Of a stretch of DNA of 64,000 nt, positions 39,882 through 49,546 are shown piece by piece. The DNA is taken from the NCBI RefSeq assembly GCF_011604685.1, contig NZ_CP050063.1:4858501-4922500 (forward strand), read 5' to 3'. Each line of letters begins with the position of its first letter. Position 1 is the first letter of the stretch. The stretch comes from Spirosoma aureum. Lineage in GTDB: Bacteria; Bacteroidota; Bacteroidia; Cytophagales; Spirosomataceae. The notes under the pieces are model-generated. The model searched no databases. It was not told where the DNA came from and saw nothing but the letters and a program-made list of their open reading frames with translations. The position numbers and the translations under genes are program-made.

Positions 39882-39957
39882 TAAAAGGAACGGGGAGTAA
39901 GTAGTAGGAGTACTGACGCATGTGTCAATCCTATTACTCACTCCCCGCTCCTTTTAT
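39882..39957. terminator. Long imperfect hairpin between convergent genes
   Basis: Arms of about 30 bases (39882-39910 and 39928-39957, TAAAAGGAACGGGGAGTAAG paired with the complementary right arm) contain a few mismatches. It separates the nuiA-like gene from convergent rplT and ends in TTTTATG, so it likely terminates both. Confidence 0.7.
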
Positions 39958-39964
39958 GTTCTGT

Positions 39965-40309
39965 TTACTTCACTTGTTCCACAACGGCGGCAAATGCTTC
40001 CGGGTGGTTCATGGCCAGATCGGCCAATACTTTACGGTTGAGTTCGATGCCTGATTTGTTCAGTGCACCCATCAGAGCCGAATATGACAGACCATTGATC
40101 CGGGCACCGGCATTGATCCGCTGAATCCAGAGGCCGCGGAAATCCCGTTTTTTGGCTTTACGGTCGCGATAAGCGTAACCTAAACCTTTTTCAACGGCGT
40201 TTTTAGCAACCGTCCAAACATTTTTACGCCGACCGAAATAACCTTTGGCCAGCTTCATTACTTTTTTCCGACGCGCCCGTGAGGCAACGTGATTGACGGA
40301 ACGTGGCAT
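39965..40309 (-). CDS. rplT: Ribosomal protein bL20
   Basis: 114 residues, full length. [20 protein letters not shown] and [10 protein letters not shown] are the basic N-terminal tail that binds 23S rRNA; the globular part holds [17 protein letters not shown]. It is needed early in 50S assembly and in many bacteria controls the infC-rpmI-rplT genes. It is the last gene of the classical thrS-infC-rpmI-rplT order. Confidence 0.98.
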   Translation of the reverse strand: MPRSVNHVASRARRKKVMKLAKGYFGRRKNVWTVAKNAVEKGLGYAYRDRKAKKRDFRGLWIQRINAGARINGLSYSALMGALNKSGIELNRKVLADLAMNHPEAFAAVVEQVK

Positions 40310-40439
40310 AATAAATTGTGTTTTTTGACGACGGGCGGAAAGCTAGTCAGCAGGTGTCAGCGGGCAGTTTTCAGAATGCCTGTTGCGTACTGCATGCAGC
40401 CTACTCTTTAAGGCCTGGCATCGGGTGAAACGTGAAACC

Positions 40440-40457
40440 AAGACGCAACTGCGTCTT
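40440..40457. other. Small palindrome between rpmI and rplT
   Basis: AAGACGC pairs with GCGTCTT around a short loop, 10 bases beyond the rpmI stop. No T-run on the minus strand. It may be a binding or pausing site in the rpmI-rplT transcript. Confidence 0.35.
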
Positions 40458-40466
40458 TTCTTTAAC

Positions 40467-40661
40467 TTAGACGTTTAACAGCGCTTTGATACGACGCTCA
40501 TCGGCTGGGAATACCAGCGTGTCGTGTACCAGATTACGCTTCTGCTTGGTCGTCTTTTTCGTCAGAATATGACTGTGGAAGGCGTGCTTCCGCTTGATTT
40601 TTCCGGTGCCAGTCAGCTTGAAACGCTTCTTGGCGGCCGAATTGGTTTTTACTTTAGGCAT
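40467..40661 (-). CDS. rpmI: Ribosomal protein bL35
   Basis: 64 residues from the ATG at 40661, the family start [20 protein letters not shown]. The basic small protein of the 50S subunit ends [10 protein letters not shown]. The open frame upstream belongs to the promoter region. It has its own -7 promoter element 43 bases upstream and lies beyond a strong hairpin after infC. Confidence 0.97.
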   Translation of the reverse strand: MPKVKTNSAAKKRFKLTGTGKIKRKHAFHSHILTKKTTKQKRNLVHDTLVFPADERRIKALLNV

Positions 40662-40703
40662 TGCAGTAAACCGCTTTGTATGGGAAATTAAGTAAACAGG
40701 CCG

Positions 40704-40711
40704 CAAAGATA
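40704..40711 (-). promoter_or_regulatory. Candidate rpmI-rplT promoter, -7 element
   Basis: Minus strand TATCTTTG fits TAnnTTTG. It lies between the infC hairpin and the rpmI start, consistent with separate transcription of rpmI-rplT. Confidence 0.5.
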
Positions 40712-40769
40712 CAAAAAAAATGAATACTGCCTTCGCTAAGTGCAGCACCAGCCGTTAATTCTGAATGAA

Positions 40770-40827
40770 TGCAAAAAACTAGTCAGGTTGACTTTACTCT
40801 TAAAGTCAACCTGACTAGTTTTTTGCA
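40770..40827. terminator. Perfect 27-bp hairpin between infC and rpmI
   Basis: Arms 40770-40796 and 40801-40827 pair perfectly; the loop is CTCT. Each strand ends the right arm with a run of six T followed by GCA, so it can terminate in both directions. Its place inside the infC-rpmI-rplT group suggests a terminator or an attenuator. Confidence 0.75.
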
Positions 40828-40931
40828 ACAGAATGATTATGTGACCAGCGGAAAAGAAGGAGGATAGTTACTGAGTCGCTCGAACCTGTGTTTGCGTCAA
40901 TCGGCCTAAGCCCTCATTAGTCCATCCGCGA

Positions 40932-41489
40932 TCATTTTTTAGGAACAACTACTTTGGGGGCCAGGAACATACTCATCCGTTTTCCTTCGAGTTTGGGCTC
41001 TGCCTCTACCTTGCCATAATCTTCAAGTCCCTTAGAAAAACGCTCCAATAGCTGGAAACCACGGTCTTTAAAAACAATGGCCCGCCCAACGAATTGAACG
41101 TAGGCTTTCACTTTTGCGCCTTCTTTCAGGAAGTTGATGGCATGTTTGAGCTTAAACTCGAAATCGTGATCGTCGGTATTGGGACCGAATCGGATCTCCT
41201 TGATTACGACCTTGGTAGCGTTGGCTTTGATTTCTTTCTGCTTTTTCTTCTGCTCGTATTTGAACTTGGAGTAGTCAACTATACGGCAGACGGGCGGCAC
41301 AGCGTTGGGCGACACCTCGACTAGATCGAGGTTCTGCGCTTTGGCCATAGCCTGCGCCTTATTTATGTCGTAGATTCCCTGCTCTACATTTTCACCGACC
41401 ACCCGCACCTCGCGGGCCAAAATGCGCTCATTAACTTTGTACGGTTCTTCAACCACACGACGAGGTGGTCTGCGCTGGGGTAATGCCAT
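40932..41489 (-). CDS. infC: Translation initiation factor IF-3
   Basis: 185 residues. N-domain with [20 protein letters not shown] and [21 protein letters not shown]-domain with [20 protein letters not shown] and [17 protein letters not shown]. It binds the 30S subunit and checks start-codon pairing. The start is ATG, not the rare AUU seen in enterobacteria, so start-codon-based autoregulation is not expected. It lies 178 bases after thrS. Confidence 0.97.
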   Translation of the reverse strand: MALPQRRPPRRVVEEPYKVNERILAREVRVVGENVEQGIYDINKAQAMAKAQNLDLVEVSPNAVPPVCRIVDYSKFKYEQKKKQKEIKANATKVVIKEIRFGPNTDDHDFEFKLKHAINFLKEGAKVKAYVQFVGRAIVFKDRGFQLLERFSKGLEDYGKVEAEPKLEGKRMSMFLAPKVVVPKK

Positions 41490-41600
41490 AGATTGTGTTT
41501 AGTGTAACTAATTTTTAAAATCGCTTGGATAACGTTCGTTGTTCCAAAAAGTTCGGGAAACTATCGAAAATACTGATTCTACGCAAGATTTAAACAACAT

Positions 41601-41663
41601 GCAGTCTTCAGTTTGCAGTAAGTAACCAACTATAGACCTTACAAACTGCCCACTGAAGACTGC
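41601..41663. other. Inverted repeat between thrS and infC
   Basis: GCAGTCTTCAGT (41601-41612) pairs perfectly with ACTGAAGACTGC (41652-41663); CAGT units recur inside and next to both arms. It starts 5 bases beyond the thrS stop and could be a terminator or attenuator, though no strong T-run follows. The CAGT/ACTGCCC repetition suggests a dispersed repeat. Confidence 0.45.
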
Positions 41664-41667
41664 CCAC

Positions 41668-43611
41668 TCATAGTTTAACCTCTGACTGGAATGCCTTGAC
41701 AAACTCGTCGATACCCATACTGCCCAGATCGCCCTGCCCTTTACGGCGGACCGATACTTTACCATCGGCGGCTTCTTTTTCGCCAACGATAAGCATGAAC
41801 GGCACTTTATTTACTTCCGCATCCCGAATTTTACGCCCGATTTTCTCATCACGCAGGTCGACAAAGCCACGAATGTCGTGTTCCTGCAAGTTGAAAAACA
41901 AATCGTTCGCGTAGTCTTCATATTTTTCAGAAATCGGTAGAATCGCAATCTGATCCGGCGATAGCCAGAGCGGGAAATTTCCACCTGAATTTTCGATCAG
42001 GATCGCAATAAACCGCTCCAGCGAACCAAATGGCGCCCGGTGAATCATGACGGGCCGGTGTTTCTGGTTATCAGCCCCAATATATTCCAGTTCGAAACGA
42101 TTGGGCAGGTTATAATCGACCTGAATCGTACCGAGTTGCCATTTCCGACCGAGCGCGTCGCGGACCATGAAATCAAGCTTGGGACCGTAGAAGGCCGCTT
42201 CACCCAATTCCGTAACCGTCGATAAACCCTTTTCGGCTGCCGACTCGATAATAGCCGCTTCTGCTTTTTCCCAAAGATCGTCAGAACCGATGTATTTCGT
42301 TTTATTTTCCGGGTCACGGAGTGAAATCTGAGCACTATAGTCGTCAAATCCAAGCGATTTAAAGACGTACATGACCAGATCGATCACTTTCATGAACTCT
42401 TCCTTCACCTGGTCGGGGCGGCAGAAGATATGCGCGTCATCCTGGGTAAAACCCCGTACGCGGGTCAGTCCGTGCAGCTCTCCCGATTGCTCATACCGAT
42501 AAACAGTACCAAATTCAGCCAGTCGAAGGGGCAGATCGCGGTAGGAACGCGGTTTGGTTTTATAGATCTCGCAATGGTGCGGGCAGTTCATCGGTTTCAG
42601 CAGAAACTCCTCGTTCGGATCAGGAGTTCTGATTGGCTGGAACGAGTCTTCGCCATATTTTTCCCAGTGTCCCGACGTTACATAGAGTTGCTTGCTGCCA
42701 ATGTGAGGGGTCACAACCGGCGAGTAACCCGCCCGTATCTGGGCTTTCCGCAGGAAGTTCTCCAGCCGTTCGCGCAGCATGGTTCCTTTCGGCAGCCAGA
42801 GTGGTAACCCCTGCCCTACTTTTTCAGAAAAGGCAAATAATTCCAGCTCTTTACCCAGTTTACGGTGATCCCGTTTTTTGGCCTCTTCGAGCAGATACAG
42901 GTAATCGTCGAGTTCTTTTTGCTTGGGGTACGTAACGGCGTAAATCCGGGTCAGCTGCTTATTTTTCTCATTCCCGCGCCAGTAAGCTCCGGCTACGTTC
43001 ATGAGTTTGGCGGCTTTGATAAAGCCCGTATTCGGAATATGCGGCCCCCGGCAAAGGTCTGTAAAATCACCCTGACTATAGAACGTAATGGTGCCATCTT
43101 CGAGTCCGTCGAGCAGGTCCAGCTTATACGGATCACCCTTTTCTGTAAAATAGGCAATCGCATCGGCTTTGCTCATCGGCTTGCGGATATACTGCTGTTT
43201 CTGGCGGGCCAGTTCGAGCATTTTATCCTCAACCTTTTTAAAATCCTCCTGCGAAAAAGGCTGACCATTCAGATCAACATCGTAGTAGAATCCTGTTTCA
43301 ACAGCGGGTCCAATACCGAACTTGACGCCCGGATACAAGGCTTCAAGCGCTTCGGCCAGCAAGTGAGCCGACGAATGCCAGAAGGTTGCTTTCCCTTCAG
43401 GGTCGTTCCAGGTCAGGAGTTGGATGGTCGCATCTTCTTCAATGGGCCGCGTAGCGTCCTGAACAACCCCATTGACTTTGGCAGCCAGCACATTGCGGGC
43501 CAATCCTTCACTGATTTGGGTGGCAATATCCAGCCCGGTACTTCCTTTTGGATACTGCCGAACGCTCCCGTCGGGTAGCGTTACGCGGATTTGTTCGTCC
43601 TGCGCAATCAT
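41668..43611 (-). CDS. thrS: Threonyl-tRNA synthetase
   Basis: 647 residues, class II enzyme. An N-terminal TGS domain (about 8-70, [18 protein letters not shown]) is followed by the editing domain with [12 protein letters not shown], the catalytic core with the zinc-binding [11 protein letters not shown], motif 2 around [21 protein letters not shown] and motif 3 in [11 protein letters not shown], and the anticodon-binding domain at the end. It charges tRNA-Thr and removes mis-attached serine. First gene of the thrS-infC-rpmI-rplT group. Confidence 0.98.
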   Translation of the reverse strand: MIAQDEQIRVTLPDGSVRQYPKGSTGLDIATQISEGLARNVLAAKVNGVVQDATRPIEEDATIQLLTWNDPEGKATFWHSSAHLLAEALEALYPGVKFGIGPAVETGFYYDVDLNGQPFSQEDFKKVEDKMLELARQKQQYIRKPMSKADAIAYFTEKGDPYKLDLLDGLEDGTITFYSQGDFTDLCRGPHIPNTGFIKAAKLMNVAGAYWRGNEKNKQLTRIYAVTYPKQKELDDYLYLLEEAKKRDHRKLGKELELFAFSEKVGQGLPLWLPKGTMLRERLENFLRKAQIRAGYSPVVTPHIGSKQLYVTSGHWEKYGEDSFQPIRTPDPNEEFLLKPMNCPHHCEIYKTKPRSYRDLPLRLAEFGTVYRYEQSGELHGLTRVRGFTQDDAHIFCRPDQVKEEFMKVIDLVMYVFKSLGFDDYSAQISLRDPENKTKYIGSDDLWEKAEAAIIESAAEKGLSTVTELGEAAFYGPKLDFMVRDALGRKWQLGTIQVDYNLPNRFELEYIGADNQKHRPVMIHRAPFGSLERFIAILIENSGGNFPLWLSPDQIAILPISEKYEDYANDLFFNLQEHDIRGFVDLRDEKIGRKIRDAEVNKVPFMLIVGEKEAADGKVSVRRKGQGDLGSMGIDEFVKAFQSEVKL

Positions 43612-43693
43612 TTGTGTACTAATTTATTTGTGGGTACCCGCAGCCTACCTACAACTGTAAGCTACTTACTTTTAATGCATGAATTGGTAAACA

Positions 43694-44905
43694 TTAATTC
43701 TGGCCAATCGGCTTGATGGTTCGCCGGAGCGAATCACCGGAACCAGCCGGTACCTGCGACTTGGGCTGAATGGTCGATACACGGACACGGGTTGTGTCGA
43801 GTGTGGCGCGATTCTGCGTCGGTGTCAGTGCTTCATCCGGTGTATTCGGCAAAAATAACGAGTTATATGAGTTTTGCGAATATTGTCGCCGTTGTGATCG
43901 CCATAAGCCAGCGGCTGCCTGCTGATCGGCTGCATTTAGCCGGGTAGCTTTCGTATAGGCAGCAATCGCCAAATCATACTGACCCATCTGCTCATGACAA
44001 TAACCCAGGTATGTATCGATGCGTGGGAACTGCGGGCGAAGCTGCTGAACTCGCTCGTAATTGGCCAATGCAACGTAATAATTCCGGTATTTCTGGTTAA
44101 TCAATCCGATTTGAAAATACGCCTGATAGTAGTTCGGCTGCACCTTCAGTGTCTGTTGATAACAGGTCATGGCGCTATCAAGTTCACCCGCCATGTGGTA
44201 GATCAGGCCCCGTCCGTAATATAATTTGGGGTTGTTGGGAAAATAACGCAATGCCTGGCTATTATAAGCCAACGCAGAATTACGATCGCCCTGCGACCGA
44301 TATACCGACGCCAGCTGGTTGTAAGTATCCAGATAGCGTGGCTTTAAACGAAGTGATTGGTGATATAAGGCCAATGCCTGGGTCGTATCACCCAGCCGGG
44401 CTGTCATCAGCCCTTTAAAATAATAAGCTTCACCATCGTAGGGAGCCATTTGCAGGGCTTTCGTTACGTAAAGCTGTGCCCGGGGAAACTGATTTTGTTG
44501 CTGAAAGAGATCGCCCATCAACGTATATAGTTCAGGTGTATCAATGCCCAGAATTTCAGCACGTTGCGCATTAACGAGCGCTTTTTCGGGTTGCTGCAGC
44601 GCCCGCAAAATCTGGGCACGTGTCAGGTAATACGATCCGGCGTTGTCGTTTCGGCTGATGGCTTCATCTATATCACTCAAAGCCAGATTGATTCGACCCA
44701 TAGCCAGCAGAATAACAGCCCGTTTGGCATAGGCCGACGCGGGAGAGGATTGATTAATGGCTCGCGTCAGGGCTCGCAGAGCCCCCTCCGTACGGCTACT
44801 GTCGCCGGGTTTCGGAAAATCCGGTATCCTGGCCGTTTGCCGATCATCGTTGCCACAGGCCAGGAGTGTAGCAATAAGGGGAACTAGGAGCAAATTCAGA
44901 CGCAT
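43694..44905 (-). CDS. TPR-repeat lipoprotein
   Basis: 403 residues. Lipoprotein signal with Cys17 (LIATLLACGNDD). From about residue 45 to 335 there are eight or more TPR units (for example GEAYYFKGLMTARLGDTTQA and PKLYYGRGLIYHMAGELDS). A polar tail follows. It would sit in the outer or inner membrane facing the periplasm and bind other proteins. It lies 110 bases downstream of the methyltransferase gene and 80 bases before thrS on the same strand. No specific function can be assigned. Confidence 0.82.
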   Translation of the reverse strand: MRLNLLLVPLIATLLACGNDDRQTARIPDFPKPGDSSRTEGALRALTRAINQSSPASAYAKRAVILLAMGRINLALSDIDEAISRNDNAGSYYLTRAQILRALQQPEKALVNAQRAEILGIDTPELYTLMGDLFQQQNQFPRAQLYVTKALQMAPYDGEAYYFKGLMTARLGDTTQALALYHQSLRLKPRYLDTYNQLASVYRSQGDRNSALAYNSQALRYFPNNPKLYYGRGLIYHMAGELDSAMTCYQQTLKVQPNYYQAYFQIGLINQKYRNYYVALANYERVQQLRPQFPRIDTYLGYCHEQMGQYDLAIAAYTKATRLNAADQQAAAGLWRSQRRQYSQNSYNSLFLPNTPDEALTPTQNRATLDTTRVRVSTIQPKSQVPAGSGDSLRRTIKPIGQN

Positions 44906-45015
44906 GACTGGAGTTGATGGATTTGGCTGTGGCGGATGTATGTCCCGTTCGTATGATCAGGAATCAATCCGTACACTAGTCGATCTATCAATCATTTTCA
45001 ACAAAGTTAGGCAAT

Positions 45016-45912
45016 TCAAACGGATGCGAACCGATAGAAAACACCCAGCGGCAGACGTTTATGATAATTATCCTCGACAACTAACTCACCCCATTCGGAA
45101 TTGGGTACCATTCCGAATACCTGCCGCATGAGGTTATCCAGCAGAATCGACGAGAAACCCAACGAGTAAAGGTTGATAATGAAAAAGAAGTCGTCGCGGT
45201 CGAGCAGATCAGCACAGGATTTAAGCAACTCATTGAGGTGCTCCTCGAGCACCCATTTTTCACCATCAGGGCCACGACCGTAGGCGGGTGGGTCCAGAAT
45301 GATGCCATTATAGTGATTACCCCGACGGACCTCCCGACGAACAAACTTTACCGCATCCTCAACCACCCATCGAATGTTGTCAAGCTCACTATGATCCATG
45401 TTTTCGCGAGCCCAGCTGATTACGGGTTTCACGGCGTCTACATGGGTTACGTCGGCTCCTGCCTGCCGGGCTGCCAGCGAAGCGCCCCCGGTATAGGCAA
45501 ACAGGTTGAGTACCTTAGGGCGGGATACGCCCGACGACAGTTTTTTAATCGTATCGTGGATATAGGCCCAGTTATCGGATTGCTCCGGAAACAGACCAAC
45601 GTGTTTAAAAGTCGTTAAGGCAAGCTTGAATTTCAGATTCAGCCCCCCCTGTCGGAAGGAAACAAACCAGGGATCGCGCATGTCGGGGGTTGTTTGCCAG
45701 TCTCCCCGCTCGGGCGACTGCCTGTCGCGTCGAAATATCGCATGGGCCTGCTCGTCCCAATTACGATCAGACAATGATTTATCCCAGATAGCCTGTGGTT
45801 CAGGGCGAGCCAGTACAAAATCACCGAAGCGTTCGAGTTTCTGAAAATCGCCCGAGTCGATTAGTTCATAGTCAGGCCAGGGAGCGGGGGTAATGAGATG
45901 AATGTCGGGCAT
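45016..45912 (-). CDS. Class I SAM-dependent methyltransferase, RlmI-like
   Basis: 298 residues from the ATG at 45912; an upstream ATG at 45966 would overlap the EVE gene. The SAM-binding motif is VLNLFAYTGGASLAARQAG and the catalytic segment is ILDPPAYGRGPDG, the DPPAY form found in rRNA and protein methyltransferases of the RlmI/RlmK group. The N-terminal PUA domain of RlmI is lacking. Likely modifies 23S rRNA, but the exact target is uncertain. Confidence 0.82.
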   Translation of the reverse strand: MPDIHLITPAPWPDYELIDSGDFQKLERFGDFVLARPEPQAIWDKSLSDRNWDEQAHAIFRRDRQSPERGDWQTTPDMRDPWFVSFRQGGLNLKFKLALTTFKHVGLFPEQSDNWAYIHDTIKKLSSGVSRPKVLNLFAYTGGASLAARQAGADVTHVDAVKPVISWARENMDHSELDNIRWVVEDAVKFVRREVRRGNHYNGIILDPPAYGRGPDGEKWVLEEHLNELLKSCADLLDRDDFFFIINLYSLGFSSILLDNLMRQVFGMVPNSEWGELVVEDNYHKRLPLGVFYRFASV

Positions 45913-45946
45913 ATTAATTTCGTGAAGGAGGATGGAGGAAAAGAGT

Positions 45947-46384
45947 TTACACGCTTCCGGCTTCACCCGTCATTCCCATTTTCAGGATCAGTTCAAACTC
46001 ATCAGGCCTGATTGGCATGACTGATAAACGCGACTGTTTAATGAGGCCAATCGCTGCGAGCATCGGTTCGGCTTTTATCTGAGCCAGCGTAACCGGTTTC
46101 GCCAATGCCATGACTGGTTCGAGTTCGACCACGAACCAGCGCGCCGGAGCCGACGCATCGGGGAAGGTTGGGTCGGGGTAGCTTTCCCGCACGACCGTAG
46201 CCAGACCCACTACACCCGGATTCAGTATACTATGGTAGAATAGTACCTGATCGCCCAGTTGCATCAGCCTCAGGTTATTACGCGCCTGATAGTTACGAAC
46301 ACCGTCCCATACGGCACGGCCCTGTTTCGTGAAATGATGCCACCCGTATGTGTCGGGTTCGGATTTAACAAGCCAGTAATTCAA
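45947..46384 (-). CDS. EVE-domain protein
   Basis: 145 residues, a single EVE domain related to PUA: MNYWLVKSEPDTYGWHHF, WDGVRNYQARNNLR, GDQVLFYHSI, GLATVVRESYPDPT. EVE proteins bind modified bases in RNA or DNA. It ends 35 bases before the methyltransferase gene on the same strand, a pairing that could link base modification and recognition. Confidence 0.9.
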   Translation of the reverse strand: MNYWLVKSEPDTYGWHHFTKQGRAVWDGVRNYQARNNLRLMQLGDQVLFYHSILNPGVVGLATVVRESYPDPTFPDASAPARWFVVELEPVMALAKPVTLAQIKAEPMLAAIGLIKQSRLSVMPIRPDEFELILKMGMTGEAGSV

Positions 46385-46460
46385 GCAGCGGGTTGGTCAA
46401 TGAGCCTATTAAAATGGCTCCGGAGAGCCATGAAATAAAAACGCAGGATGTATACGGCAT

Positions 46461-47036
46461 TCAATAATAATCATCATGCTCCTGACTACTACCATAAGGC
46501 GATCCATATTCATCCTCATCATCATCGGCAAATTGTGAACCTGCCCCTTTGAACGTCAGTGCTTTCTTGAGGATCATGATCTGACCGGTATGATACAAAT
46601 CGTGGTTAACGATTCCGTGCAGCATGTCATAATAGGTATAATCGCGACCCGGCACGATATCCTCAAGGAATTCATCGTCGTCACGCTTATCCAGCTCGTT
46701 GATCAGTTCTTCCTGGCTTAAACTCAATTCCATTTCGAGGGCTTCCCATTCGAAATCATCAATTTTATCGGGCAGAGCCCCAAAGTTTTTTTCAGGGGTA
46801 GTAATATCGAAGGTGGCATCGCCCTGCATCTTTTTGACGCAAAAGATCCGCCAGCTCGTCATGTGAAAGACCAGTTCGGCAATGGAATGCGTATTGGGCG
46901 TGATTCGTCGACCCGACATTTCAGGGGTTACGCCCCGAAGGGCTTCAACTACCGAAGGGCCGTGCCAGGCTTCCTCGCTTTCATACGTTGTATTGAGGAG
47001 GTCAATGATTCGAATGAGTTCGTCGTTGGGAACCAT
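46461..47036 (-). CDS. DinB-family protein
   Basis: 191 residues, four-helix DinB/YfiT-like fold with the putative metal-binding His residues in NTHSIAELVFHMTSW and GIVNHDLYHTGQI. The tail after residue 165 is acidic and low-complexity (DDDEDEYGSPYGSSQEHDDYY). Members are metal-dependent enzymes such as thiol transferases, but most have unknown substrates. A long upstream region holds two hairpins and a palindrome. Confidence 0.82.
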   Translation of the reverse strand: MVPNDELIRIIDLLNTTYESEEAWHGPSVVEALRGVTPEMSGRRITPNTHSIAELVFHMTSWRIFCVKKMQGDATFDITTPEKNFGALPDKIDDFEWEALEMELSLSQEELINELDKRDDDEFLEDIVPGRDYTYYDMLHGIVNHDLYHTGQIMILKKALTFKGAGSQFADDDEDEYGSPYGSSQEHDDYY

Positions 47037-47647
47037 AGGTTATTCAAGCAAAAAGTAAAGCTGCCGACTTATAGCTTTAGGTGGTTGCTGGACGGGATCA
47101 ACAACCATTCGGTAATAATATAGGCTGACAACTTAATAGTAAGTGATATTGGCTATTTTTTTAATACTCCCCTGACGGGTATTTGTTCAGAATATCGGTA
47201 ATCATCTCAATAACAGAAACATATCTATAAAAAGTTGATGAAGAACAAAACTGTTGTTTTAACAACAGTTTCGGTTCTATCGAACCGGATTTCTAAATCT
47301 TTTACAAAGGTACGTCAATATTGACGGCGTTTCGAAAAAAACATACCGATCAATTTATATGCCATTAGTGTATTGGCCAGGCTGGAAGCTGTTATATTCT
47401 GATTTTCAGTGGCCTTTTCTGCTGAATAAGAATTCTATTCTGCCCCTCTTTTTATTCCTATAGGCATTATATAAACGACCAATTAAGTGTATTATTAAAA
47501 ATAATAAATATACTTACAAAACCTTTTTTGGAAAGAATGGCATATTTTATGTATCTGCTTACATTAAGTATTCTGGTGTAGACAGTGACGGAATACCAGG
47601 TTTTATGATCTAATTGGTAGTTCCGGCAAAATGAATTTCGGTAGCCT
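47037..47647. other. Long divergent intergenic region with hairpins and a palindrome
   Basis: 611 bases, AT-rich, between the DinB gene and the Wzi gene. Seen are AAACTGTTGTT paired with AACAACAGTTT (47248-47271, 2-base centre), CGGTTC paired with GAACCG (47272-47287), a minus-strand -7 element TACCTTTG (47312-47305) and the perfect palindrome CGTCAATATTGACG (47313-47326) directly beside it. The rest (about 47330-47640) is AT-rich with no gene seen. Confidence 0.55.
47305..47326 (-). promoter_or_regulatory. Candidate DinB promoter with adjacent palindrome
   Basis: TACCTTTG on the minus strand (TAnnTTTG) with a 14-bp perfect palindrome just upstream, in the spacer where a repressor could block polymerase. 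The transcript would have a leader of about 260 bases containing both hairpins. Confidence 0.35.
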
Positions 47648-49141
47648 ATGCGTTTACTTTTACCCTGTCTGTTCCTGGTGTCCAGTTGCTTTAGTCAAAC
47701 CCTGAAACCTTTACGCTATCAAACGGAGGTAGGTAGTTATTTATCGTCATCGGGTCAGAATCCGTTCTGGCTCAGGACAAATCAATACGGCATCGTTCCA
47801 ATGGATCATTCCACGCTGACTTTACGACACGCGATGCATGTTGATTATCACGATGCGCCAAAAAGTAAACGGGATAGTTTACAGGCTCTTAACCGTCGGG
47901 TGGACTGGGGATGGCGGGCAGAAGCTGTTCTGAATGCTGGCTATAGTGTACGATTACTTATTCCGGAAGCCTACGCGAAGGTACGGCTGGGGTCCGTAGA
48001 AATCTGGGCGGGGCGTCGACGTGAAGTGATTGGTCTGGTTGACACGACACTTACGTCAGGATCCTATAGCATGTCTGGCAATGCGCTTCCCATGCTTAAG
48101 TTTCAGATATCGATTCCGGAGTACACGCCCCGAAAAGGGCTGTTTGCCATAAAGGGATTTTATGCCCATGGCTGGTTTGAAATAGACAGGTTCGTTAAAA
48201 ATACACGTCTGCATCAAAAGGCAATTTACATGCGGTTGGGCAAACCTCATTGGCGATTGAAACTATACGGCGGTATCAATCACCAGGTCATGTGGGGGGG
48301 CACGACCACACAACTACCCAATACGCGCATTAAAAATAACCTCTTGCCTTCCACCTTCCGCGACTATCTTGACGTGGTTTCGGCCAGTTCACTCGGCAAT
48401 CGTTCTAACGTCGATACCAATCGGATTAGCCAGTTCGACCGGGAGAATCGGATAGGCAATCACCTTGGCACGGTCGATCTGGGCTTTGAGTATGTTGCCC
48501 ACTCCTATTCGATCTTTGCTTATCGTCAGAGCATTTATGAAGATGGTTCCCTGTTTCACCTCACGAACCTGCGCGATGGCTTAAATGGGGTCCGCATTCG
48601 TAATCTGAGACCATTAAAGCCTCGTGGGCTACAGATCGAATCGGTTCTTTTCGAGTACCTCTATACGGAGAATCAGGGCGGATCACTTTTTATAGACAAC
48701 AGCGAGCAACAACGTGGCCGCGACAATTACTTCAATCACTCCCAGTATCAGGATGGCTGGTCGCGCTACGGAATGACACTCGGAACGCCTTTTATTACAC
48801 CTTCCGATAACAGCCGCAACGATCTGCCACGCTATGGATTCTCCAACAACAACCGCGTAGCTGTCATGCACATTGGTCTTTCGGGACATGTTCATGGTTT
48901 TTTCCATTTTCAGGCCAAAGCCTCTTTCAGTGAAAATCTTGGGACCTATGAAGTCCCCTTTCCACAGGCAGTTCGGCAGTTTTCCGGTATTCTCTCTATT
49001 TCAACAATGCTCCCGGTGCTTAATGGCTTGACCGTAAATACGGCGATTGCAACCGATATGGGCAAGCTTTATCCCAACACTGTTGGTTATTATTTAGGTA
49101 TCCGCAAAGACGGGCAAAGTCGAAAAAAAGTAGACCATTAA
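47648..49141 (+). CDS. Capsule assembly protein, Wzi-like outer-membrane barrel
   Basis: 497 residues with a signal peptide (MRLLLPCLFLVSSCFSQ). The sequence matches the capsule assembly Wzi family: GQNPFWLRTNQYG near the start, EVWAG-like EIWAGRRREVIG, LKLYGGINHQVMWGG and ESVLFEYLYTENQGG. It should form an outer-membrane beta-barrel lectin that holds capsule polysaccharide on the surface. It stands alone in the window without capsule-synthesis genes. It is preceded by a long AT-rich upstream region. Confidence 0.85.
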   Translation: MRLLLPCLFLVSSCFSQTLKPLRYQTEVGSYLSSSGQNPFWLRTNQYGIVPMDHSTLTLRHAMHVDYHDAPKSKRDSLQALNRRVDWGWRAEAVLNAGYSVRLLIPEAYAKVRLGSVEIWAGRRREVIGLVDTTLTSGSYSMSGNALPMLKFQISIPEYTPRKGLFAIKGFYAHGWFEIDRFVKNTRLHQKAIYMRLGKPHWRLKLYGGINHQVMWGGTTTQLPNTRIKNNLLPSTFRDYLDVVSASSLGNRSNVDTNRISQFDRENRIGNHLGTVDLGFEYVAHSYSIFAYRQSIYEDGSLFHLTNLRDGLNGVRIRNLRPLKPRGLQIESVLFEYLYTENQGGSLFIDNSEQQRGRDNYFNHSQYQDGWSRYGMTLGTPFITPSDNSRNDLPRYGFSNNNRVAVMHIGLSGHVHGFFHFQAKASFSENLGTYEVPFPQAVRQFSGILSISTMLPVLNGLTVNTAIATDMGKLYPNTVGYYLGIRKDGQSRKKVDH

Positions 49142-49546
49142 TCTCTGTCAAACCACTCACCGGAGAACGTGCTCTTGTTTGGAACATTGGAGCAAACAGG
49201 AGTACTCCACATATTATAGGGACTAAATACCTTATTAGGATCAGTCGATCATTTCAGGGCAAGCCAATTCGTTTTTTTATCCAACAGATTAAGTATACTA
49301 TCTAATATAATAAATATAAAAAATAGATCTTTTCAATACCGTTTAATATATTATCTAAAAAAATTACCTATATACGTAATTAAAGTTATATGCAAAGGAG
49401 CTAATTTTCTTACTTAAAGCGTACCAAGTACACTTTAGTATTCCAATTCTTGTGCTTGCCAATCTGTTTATTGTTCTCTCAAGTACAACAAGCACAAAAA
49501 GCCAGCCGTAAAGGCTTACTCAACTGCCCTACTACTCTCCTAACCC
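49142..49546. other. AT-rich intergenic region before the sigma factor
   Basis: 405 bases without a gene. The middle (about 49260-49390) is strikingly AT-rich. A 9-bp inverted repeat TTGTGCTTG (49450-49458) with CAAGCACAA (49489-49497) lies in the probable leader of the sigma factor gene. Confidence 0.55.
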
